Positions 57,160-64,000 of a stretch of DNA of 64,000 bases are shown here, piece by piece. Each line of letters begins with the position of its first letter. Position 1 is the stretch's first letter. The notes under the pieces were generated by a model. That model had not been told where the DNA came from and searched no databases. It was given only the letters and a program-made list of their open reading frames with translations. Origin of the DNA: Oikopleura dioica (Eukaryota > Chordata > Appendicularia > Copelata > Oikopleuridae); NCBI GenBank assembly GCA_907165135.1, contig OU015567.1, forward strand, positions 5,089,001-5,153,000, given 5' to 3'. The position numbers were made by a program, and so were the translations under genes.

Positions 57160-57992
57160 CTATGCGAGACTTTCTCCAATGATACTGTCATATGTCGGCA
57201 GGGAAGGATGTTCGACGTCGATTCTCAGCGCTTCGTTTCGGTAACCACTTCGAGCAGAAGGAGCTCTAGAAATTTCGATATGTCGGTTGAAGTCGGCGTA
57301 ATCGGGGGTTTCACGGCTGATTTGAATGTTGATGAACTGGATTTTTCGGACGGAAATGCCCCAAGCATGCGTTGTTTGTTGGAGGAATAGCTACAATTTA
57401 AGCTTTCGTTAGGATTCGTTAACTTATCTAAGGTAACTACCTTTAGGTCTTTCAGAAGCCCATTTCTTTGAGAAATCGTCTGTAGGTCGTCAAAATCCTT
57501 CGCAGTAATGACTAGGCGCAAAGCCGACTCTATTGCAACTTTTAATCTATCCTTTGTTGACATCTTTTTAGGCAATTTGTTGACAAAAACCATCGAATTC
57601 AGCACTTGATAGCAGAAAGTGAGGGCAACATCCAGGGAAACGAAATCTTTCGTGAGCACATCTTTGATTTCGAAGTCGAATTTGAGCGGTCGAAGGTCCA
57701 CTCGGTCAAATGAATCGGTACAGGGGATGAGATAACAGTAACCAGTCTATGATTGATAATGACACAGGCTAGTTTGGGCGAGAGAAACCTGTATTGGTCG
57801 ATTTTGCCTGGCCTCACCAAATCTCTTGATAACCGCTTCTTCATATTTCTCCACAAATCTCACCGCTTTGAAAAAGGTAATTGGAAACAACAGAACCGTC
57901 CAAAAGCCGCAAAAATAAACCAAAACCTTCTTCATCAAGTTCTCAATTTTATCCTCTTCTTGGATCTCTAAGATTTCTCCGGAGCTCGTCAT
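57160..57992 (-). CDS. Stomatin-like SPFH/band-7 membrane protein
   Basis: The ATG at 57992 opens an acidic N-terminus, then one membrane hairpin (KKVLVYFCGFWTVLLFPITF), then the SPFH domain: FVEKYEEAVIKRFGEAR, a 42-base GT-AG intron, GYCYLIPCTDSFDRVDLRPL, FEIKDVLTKDFVSLDVALTF, RLKVAIESALRLVITAKDFD and, after a second intron, AWGISVRKIQFINIQISRE. IPCTDSF and DVLTKD are stomatin hallmarks. The usual oligomerising C-terminal helix is replaced by a short Tyr/Ser-rich end (PTYDSIIGESLA-stop). Stomatins scaffold cholesterol-rich membrane and regulate channels. The product is divergent, so no single ortholog is assigned. Confidence 0.8.
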
Positions 57993-58319
57993 TTTTGAAA
58001 AAGTTTGAAGAGTTCATTGATGGGCGGTTATTCAGATGGGCAAAAGAAAATATCAAACGAATTAAATGAAATGGACTAAATTTGACGTTTATTTGAATTT
58101 TTCTTCAGAACAGTTTTATTTAAATGTTGACTTTGAACAATTAAACCCCCATAAAATGAAGTTCAGGGGTCTCGATTCTCTCCAGATGGGTTTTTTCGTC
58201 GCCAGATTCAAAATTCAATCGGAAAATATCTTCCTCTGAATTAGCATAAATCATAATTTCGCCAAAGTGTTCTTTATTGAGTTAAAACAGAAGAACCTAT
58301 TGGATCTTTTTAGGGCTTT

Positions 58320-60956
58320 TCAACTCGTTCCAAAGGCGTTTATATCTTTATAAAAAGGATTCCGGACACTTGAATAGGCAAAATTCGTCTCCATTCTGTC
58401 CATTCGCACGAATCTTCCAGCAGCAAGTCGGTACACGATGATAAAATATTTTGCTTTTGTAAAGCTGAAATTTGAATGGGTGTTAAAATAGGGCCCAGGG
58501 TTTTTGTTGACGAAAGTCTGGTCGCTGCCAAACTCAAATTCACGCCAGCGAAAAGTGGCAACAAAAAGGACTCCTTTTCGGTCTTTTTTAGATACTCACA
58601 AAATGAAATTAACGGTTAGCAAAATTTTCATCCTTTAAAAGAGCTACTGTATCCTATCCTGGAATCGGCAAGAAGTCATTAATAACCGTCTCGTATGGCA
58701 ATTGAGTAATCTGCATTCCAATTTCCACCCCATGCGAGTCATTCCTAAATTCCTTCTCCCAAAGGGGGTCTTCGTAATAGCTTTCGCTCCAATCGCGCTC
58801 CCGGCTTTCCATTCTTTGAAGCTGTATATTATGGCTAAGTAAAGAATCGACGGATAGAATGTTCAATTTTCCGTCGAAGACGAAAGCATGTCGTCGCGTG
58901 TCGTAGTCACGAGATTTGATTCTTCCGCGAGCTTCGAGGATTTTTTTGCGTCCGCGGGTAAGCGGGTCGAAAAAGAAACAGTAGTTTGGGTATTTGATTG
59001 TCGAGCAGAAGTAGAAGTCGTCCTGAAAGACGGCGGCGATGGAGGTGCTTTTTCCATTGAAAATCAAGCGATTTGTCACTCCATATCTTGACAAAAATGC
59101 CTGAGACTCGACTCCTATATCGACAAGCTCATCATCACCGAGGATAAATGTGTTGAATTCGGCATCAACGAGATAATTTCTTCCCTGGAGGTAAAGCGCG
59201 ATACTCGGGTTGTAATCAAGGCTGATGATGAAGTCTGGTCGGTAGCTTTTCAGGGATTCTGGGGTTAAGGGATCCCCTCCCGATTTGAAAAATTTCATCG
59301 AGAGCTTTTGCTTGGTAAATTTTTAAAATGATCATCGTCTGAGGATCATTTCCATATATTATGTCAAGGGGCGTACGTCACGTGATTAGCCGTGACAAAG
59401 GCTTGAAAATGGCTTATTTTGATAAAAAAAAATTACTTAGAAAAAATTCGCAAAATTTTCGACTTTTTAAAGTCGACGAAATCATATAAATGAGGGCTTT
59501 TTAGAAAGCTTAGACGAAGCTGAATCAGAAAAAATAGGTCCTGATAAAATCTATTGCCACAAAGAGGTGCGAGAGAGCATAAAAAGTCACAAAAATGGCA
59601 AGAATCAGTCGAAAAAGTTTTTGTATAGAGAAATTCCAAAATCCTTGACCAAATCGGATGCCTGTACTAGAGATTGTAGAAGAGGTATCAAGGAAAGTTG
59701 GGATAATAAAATAAGGGGAATATATAAGAGGGGAAAAAAGAAGTTCGACTTTGAAAATGGCTTAAAACCGGGTTTTTGGCGACTATCAATGTCTTTAGAG
59801 CGATTTTTATAGGTGATTCCCCTTATCAAATTTAATTTCTATACTAGAGATTGCTCATTTAGAAATGCTCTTTAAAATAAGCCCCTAACCTTCAAGATAG
59901 CTAAGCCCGAAAAAAAGTAGTTCGACCTCAAAGTCGGCGAAATCGGGGGGGGATCCCTTAATTCGTTGAGGTACTCGGCCCAAAATTGGTAAAATAATAC
60001 GCGTTCGTAGACCTTTTTAAGTTTGAGAGAGCGTGGGTCGACAGATGCATCAAAGCTGGCGCGACCAATGGATGTTGAAGGTATATCGGCATCAGTTGTT
60101 AGTTCGAAAAGAGCGTCGTTTTCGCTGTAGTACCAAACAAGAGGAATTTTTTTGACATCCACGTGCTCGCATTGAAAATAAGAACATGGGCAGCCAGCAG
60201 CACAGAGTTTTTCAAAAGGGCAGATTTCATCCATTTCCCCGTTGTCGCTCAAATGCGATTCGCAGATTTGACGACACAAGCCAACATCTTCCTCGTTGAT
60301 TTTCGAGCAAAGTTGCTCGCAAATTTTCAAATCTATGAAACAAAATTTTACTCTTTCGGATGAAAAATGGGTTTTACCGTAGTAGTTGTATCTTTTGCAC
60401 CTTTTCAAATTGACGTCCTGCTCGTCATTTGTATAAAAATCGTCATCAGCTCTTTCTCTCGCCTCGGGCAAGACCACCTTTGTCGGATAAACGAATTCAC
60501 CAGTGTCTCGCATACAAGTAGAAAAGCTCTCGTAACAAGTACCATATGGAAAGTTGAGTAGGCATGTTTTAAAATTCCGCGCGCAGGTTTTAGTTTTGAA
60601 AGTTTCCAAAGGAGCAAGGTTTTTAACACTTTCGAAGTTCGCTATCAAAATTATTGTCTGCCAAAATAGAGTGCCAAGAAGAAGATAGGTTAACCTTTGG
60701 CGGAGGGTTGCGAAACCACTAGAATTTTGGAACTAGAATATTTTTGAAAGCATTTTTCTACGTACTGTTTAGCGAGACCAAGTTTTTGTGGTTGATGATA
60801 ATCAAATAAAATCTTTTCTTCTGACGGGACCAAAACAACTTCGTTATTAACTTTTCTTACGAAACCAACGCAATCGCAATCCAAACACTTTATCTCTAAC
60901 TCGTGAGTTTCCATTTTAAAGAAGTTTGACGAAGTACTTTCGTAAATGAGGTACAT
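58320..60956 (-). CDS. Cys-rich protein with Kelch-like beta-propeller part
   Basis: The first block (about 60690-60956) encodes EIKCLDCDCVGFVRKVNNEV. A 53-base GT-AG intron joins it in phase to ANFESVKNLAPLETFKTKTC. The next part has about twenty Cys in pairs (CARNFKTCLLNFPYGTC, CFIDLKICEQLCSKI, CPFEKLCAAGCPCSYFQC). The second large exon (58654-59298) has propeller-like strands: RLIFNGKSTSIAAVFQDDFY, FFFDPLTRGRKKILEARG and RRHAFVFDGKLNILSVDS. The last exon (58320 to about 58580) encodes ATFRWREFEFGSDQTFVN and NPFYKDINAFGTS-stop. The GCPC..Y.C motif before a Kelch-like propeller recalls lineage-specific families in appendicularians. An ATG directly follows TTTTTCTTCAG at 60956, which could be a trans- or cis-splice acceptor. 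The junction near 59300/59950 is unresolved, and the last intron appears to be GA-AG. A signal peptide was not found. Confidence 0.55.
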
Positions 60957-61100
60957 CTGAAGAAAAAGCTGACAGTTCTGATGCTTGGCATTTCTCTCGA
61001 CCTTCTTTTAACTTCACAAAGACAGACCCTCTCTAAGAGGTTCGTTTTTTAGGTAGAAGATACTAGAAAGCACGAGGGACTAGAGTCTAGTTTGAAAAAA

Positions 61101-61347
61101 AACATCCCCTAATTTATCCTTGATTCAATGCATGAGCCCCCTTGTTAATCCTCTAACCCAATGTATGGGGCCCCTTGTCCATCCCGCCCACGCAATTTTT
61201 TACCGTTATTGACGAATTTTCTAGATATTTAAGACTAGAAAAAGGGTAATTGCGTGGGCAGGATGAACTAGGGGACACATGAATTAAGTTAGAGGATGAT
61301 CAAGGGGCCTTATGCATCGAAACGAGGAGAAATAAGGGGACGCCCTT
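61101..61347. mobile_element. Long inverted-repeat MITE
   Basis: ACATCCCCTAATTTATCC, TGCATGAGCCCCCTTG, TTAATCCTCTAAC and CCCGCCCACGCAATTTTTTA on the left are mirrored in order by GGGTAATTGCGTGGGCAGG, GTTAGAGGATGATCAAGG and GAGAAATAAGGGGACG on the right. The whole 247 bases fold as one hairpin with a roughly 40-base loop. Confidence 0.8.
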
Positions 61348-61561
61348 TTTATGATTTTTTTCTTTGCAAAAATTTATAAAAAAGAAGAAATAAAAATTCC
61401 ATCATAAAATTGTATTGCGTGGCATCGAATGTTTGCCTTACATTTGGGCTTGTATGAATACAAATTGAGCGCTCTGTGTAGCCACATTGTGTACTCTTCT
61501 ATTCACAAAAAATCTGCAGTGCGCGGCGGAACAAGGCCTCCTGCAGATTATTTCGAAAAAA

Positions 61562-61798
61562 ATGAAAAAACTCTTGATATTTTTAATGATTTGTGAGAGA
61601 AGCAAATTTTTGGCAAATTGCGAAAGTGTAGAGAGCGAAATGGAGAAAGAACTTAGAGAAGATTATCTGGATAGATTGCATACGCTGCAAGAGATTGTCA
61701 AGAATATTAATGTTACGGAAGAAAATGTGAGGGAGAGGTTCAGGGTTACTGTTGGATCTACAGGGATTGGTGCCAATTTCAATCATTTCAAAAATTAA
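61562..61798 (+). CDS. Possible small secreted peptide
   Basis: The ATG at 61562 gives MKKLLIFLMICERSKFLANC, a signal-peptide-like start, then a helical acidic stretch (SEMEKELREDYLDRLHTLQE) and RVTVGSTGIGANFNHFKN-stop, 78 residues without introns. A longer frame from 61487 is less likely. There is no homology I recognise. Confidence 0.35.
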   Translation: MKKLLIFLMICERSKFLANCESVESEMEKELREDYLDRLHTLQEIVKNINVTEENVRERFRVTVGSTGIGANFNHFKN

Positions 61799-61807
61799 GG
61801 AGAATGG

Positions 61808-61980
61808 GATAGCCGCGTGCGGCTTTTTTTCTTTCTGAATAAATTTTCCATACAATTTTTCACCTGCTATAAAATAGCCGCGCGCGGCTTTTCTTAAAAA
61901 TCTAATAAAATTTTATCCCAAAAAAAGCTTACTGTTTTCATGATATTTTTTTTGAAAAAGCCGCAAGCGGCTTTTTAGGT
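61808..61980. repeat. Run of GCCGCGCGCGGC hairpins
   Basis: AGCCGCGTGCGGCTTT, AGCCGCGCGCGGCTTT and AAGCCGCAAGCGGCTTTT occur at about 60-base intervals, each an isolated palindrome in AT-rich DNA. Confidence 0.65.
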
Positions 61981-62733
61981 CGGTCAAAAAATTTCATTTT
62001 GAAAAGCTTTGGTTATCGATAATTTTTGTTTAGTCAAGATTTTTTGGCAAGTAGAAGAGCAAAATAAGAGCTGCTTCTGAAACGCGCTGAAAAATATTTG
62101 ACAAATGTAGAATCGTTGACAAGTAAATCTCGTTTGTCGAATTCACGGAAAATTTGCACCGCCGATAAGCGACCTTATCGCTGCTGGAGACAAACAACAC
62201 GGACAAGGTACTCTACGCGTTCAGAGCGGATCAACTGGATCCAGATTCGAGGAGAAGGTAAGTTCTTAAAAAGGGCAATTTTTGGCGAAAATTTGCAAAT
62301 ATCCCGACTCAAGTCAACCACTGACATTTGAAGTTCGGTTTCAACTGCAATTGAAAATTTGTTATTTGTAGATTTCAATTCTCCTGCTCTCATAATGGCA
62401 AATGCAGAACCAACTTTGAGCTGGAAGGAAGACTGACATTCCATGGCAATAAATTTACGATTTCAAATTTTCAGGAACGATTTTATTCTCAATTTTGCAT
62501 AAAAAAAAAGAATTTTTCATTCATAAAAAAAGTTTAATTAGCGCGGAACATCAGATACAGTATTTCGCAGCATTTGATATCAAAATCGAAATGTTTTTTT
62601 TTGCAGTTATTTCTTATAAAAAGGTGATCATATGACTCTGCCAGCTGATATTGACATCTGTTTGCATTCATGAAGAATTTGAAAGAAGTAGAAAGTCTGA
62701 TCGTGTGAAAATAAAATCGTGAAAAGCTCACAG
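61981..62733. other. Upstream part of the Ig gene, unresolved
   Basis: A coding-like stretch at about 62145-62255 (APPISDLIAAGDKQHGQGTL in one frame) ends near GTAAGTT, and another follows TTTGTAG at about 62374 (FNSPALIMANAEPTLSWKED, then a stop). These may be exons of the downstream Ig gene or of another gene; their frames could not be linked. Confidence 0.3.
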
Positions 62734-64000
62734 ACGGCGGATACTGGATTTACATGCTTTCTCACCAGGGCGACCTTGAATTCGAAGCATCTTCTGAAGT
62801 CTCCTTCATTCAAGTCTGGAACCAGGACTCGACCGTCTCCGCCAGCTGGACGCAAAGTCCTGGAGCAGCGAGACAGGCTGTTTGCCAAGGTGAGTGGGTG
62901 GAAAATCGCTTCCTCTACTGTACTTTCTCAAGTACGGATGTTTCAAGTAGGAAGAGGAAACTTTCAATCGAGAGCCATCAAAATGTTCGATAAAATGAAA
63001 GTCGAGAAATCACGTGATTGAGATACTCATTTTCATAGACATTTTTCTACCATTTTTATTGCTAAAAATCATCACGAAAATTCTAGCATCGTCAAACCCC
63101 GCCCCGAAAATCGAGTGGGCCGATTCAGCTGTTCATGAAAAATCTTCGCTCTCTTGCTCCTCAACGATTTCGACCAGGTCTTTATCAGAAGAAGACCTCT
63201 CAATCTCCATTTCAAAAGGTCAAAAACTCATTCAATGCCGCCTATCCACCCAAAAATGGACCCTAGACGAGTTGGCCGAAGAAAAGCGCTCCTCAGAATT
63301 GTATTTTGACTGGCCAAAGTGGGAGCGCAAACGACTTTACAAGCCCGATCTGAATGAAGCGTTCGATTTTACAGTGCTTTTATCGGGACAACTGATTGTC
63401 GAAATTGAGCAAGTTCCAAAAACAACATCCGGAGTGGCCATTGTGACGCAGGACACGCTTCACGCCACGTCAGGAAGTCGATATCTTGTCGGACAGGATT
63501 CAATAAAGACGGCTAACGGGGATTTTACAGTCGCTCAAAATACCGAGGAAAAAAAATTGCAAGTGAAAGTGGAGAAATTTGGGAAAACTGGCGAGTTCGG
63601 ATTCTTTGTTGAGTTTTTTGATGAAAATGGAGTTTTGGGGGAATCGAATGTTTTTCACTATTCAGGAACAGATATAAACCATTCGTTTTGAAAGCCAATC
63701 AGATCCCATAATTCTCTTTCCTGAAATCTTATTGGCTGAAAAAAAAGCGCAGCTCTTTTTGACCAAATCAATTTCGGGAATAGAAACTCATTTTGGGCAA
63801 TTTTTATTGGTCAAAATTTTTGACTCAAAAACTCGATAAAAAATATATCTTCGAAAAGTCGTCGGATCAGAATCAAGTGGTCAACCCTCCGTCCAACAAA
63901 TAACCGACCATGTCTATTCCACCGAAGACCTCCCTTACTCCCTGATCGCAATCTGCGAGCAAAAGTTCTACTTTCCTCTGAACAAAATCTGCTGGTTCCG
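62734..64000 (+). CDS. Ig-like domain protein, cut by the right edge
   Basis: The exon 62734-62889 encodes GDLEFEASSEVSFIQVWNQD and ARQAVCQ. A GT-AG intron leads in phase to 63087-63665, which starts ASSNPAPKIEWADSAVHEKS. This is an Ig-like domain: VCQASSNPAPKIEW supplies the first Cys and the core Trp, and QKLIQCRLS the second Cys. A second all-beta domain follows (FDFTVLLSGQLIVEIEQVPK, GEFGFFVEFFDENGVL). The last exon visible (63859-64000) reads SESSGQPSVQQITDHVYSTE and runs off the window. The intron 63666-63858 would begin GA (TTCAG/GAACAG) and end CGAAAAG; no GT donor in matching phase exists. NPAPKIEW resembles adhesion proteins of the nephrin/Kirre and related groups. Start, signal peptide and membrane segment are not in view. 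Confidence 0.6.

Noticed and set aside
57720-57860. Stomatin-like gene with a GA donor (TTTGGT/GAGG)
   Set aside because: A canonical 42-base GT-AG intron (CAG/GTTTCTC to ATCATAG) fits the phase better.
60660-60710. Hydrophobic stretch YLLLGTLFWQTIILIA as a signal peptide
   Set aside because: No ATG in frame and it coincides with a 53-base GT-AG intron that joins the flanking exons in phase.
1-64000. CRISPR arrays, tRNA, rRNA, spliced-leader RNA genes
   Set aside because: Looked for direct-repeat/spacer patterns and conserved RNA motifs by eye; none convincing. A covariance search would be decisive.

Overview
The window looks like nuclear DNA of a tunicate, most likely an appendicularian (larvacean) related to Oikopleura. 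This is inference from gene content and architecture. The genes are animal genes: CCDC180, a nuclear receptor, a ZP-domain protein, a C1q/collagen protein, an RNase D-like exonuclease, CLINT1/epsinR, TSTD1, mitochondrial POLG, CEP295, a stomatin-like protein and an Ig-domain protein. Many introns are 40-55 bases long. At least one reading frame (TSTD1), and probably two more, can only be joined by GA-AG introns, a non-canonical type reported from appendicularians. Several genes are Cys-rich secreted families typical of lineage-specific tunicate proteins. No rRNA, tRNA, spliced-leader RNA, CRISPR array or bacterial operon was recognised.

Layout. 0.4-2.8 kb: CCDC180-like gene (minus). 2.8-7.4 kb: AT-rich, gene-poor, with hairpin repeats. 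7.4-10.7 kb: nuclear receptor (plus), nine exons. 10-15.5 kb: 10-base-phased TGTC/GACA arrays around and inside a Cys-rich secreted gene (12.2-16.4 kb, minus). 16.5-25 kb: repeat-rich, with several clear MITEs (TA or TTAA target duplications elsewhere in the window) and a few orphan exons. 25-26.5 kb: ZP-domain gene (minus). 29.5-30.8 kb: two tandem paralogous multi-pass membrane genes (minus). 31.4-32.4 kb: acidic protein of unknown family (minus). 34.5-36.9 kb: collagen/C1q gene (minus). 39.0-39.9 kb: Thr-rich mucin-like LRR secreted protein with a TATA box (plus). 40.4-42.2 kb: DEDDy exonuclease (minus). 42.8-45.2 kb: CLINT1 (minus). 45.5-47.2 kb: coiled-coil gene and small secreted Cys protein (plus). 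47.4-49.4 kb: small membrane protein and TSTD1 (minus). 49.7-53.6 kb: POLG (plus), followed 96 bases later by CEP295 (53.7-57.1 kb, plus), which converges on a stomatin-like gene (minus). 58.3-61 kb: Cys-rich, Kelch-like gene (minus). 62.7 kb to the right edge: Ig-like gene (plus, incomplete).

The genes do not form one pathway. Two share a cilium/centriole theme (CCDC180, CEP295), and many are secreted or surface proteins. The most notable signals are the GA-AG introns; a MITE family whose terminal repeat carries a ready-made 3' splice site and which sits in introns of at least three genes; 10-base-phased inverted TGTC arrays; and an E-to-M change in the catalytic HDE motif of POLG.

Exon borders were read by eye from reading frames and splice signals. 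Where several junctions are possible this is stated.
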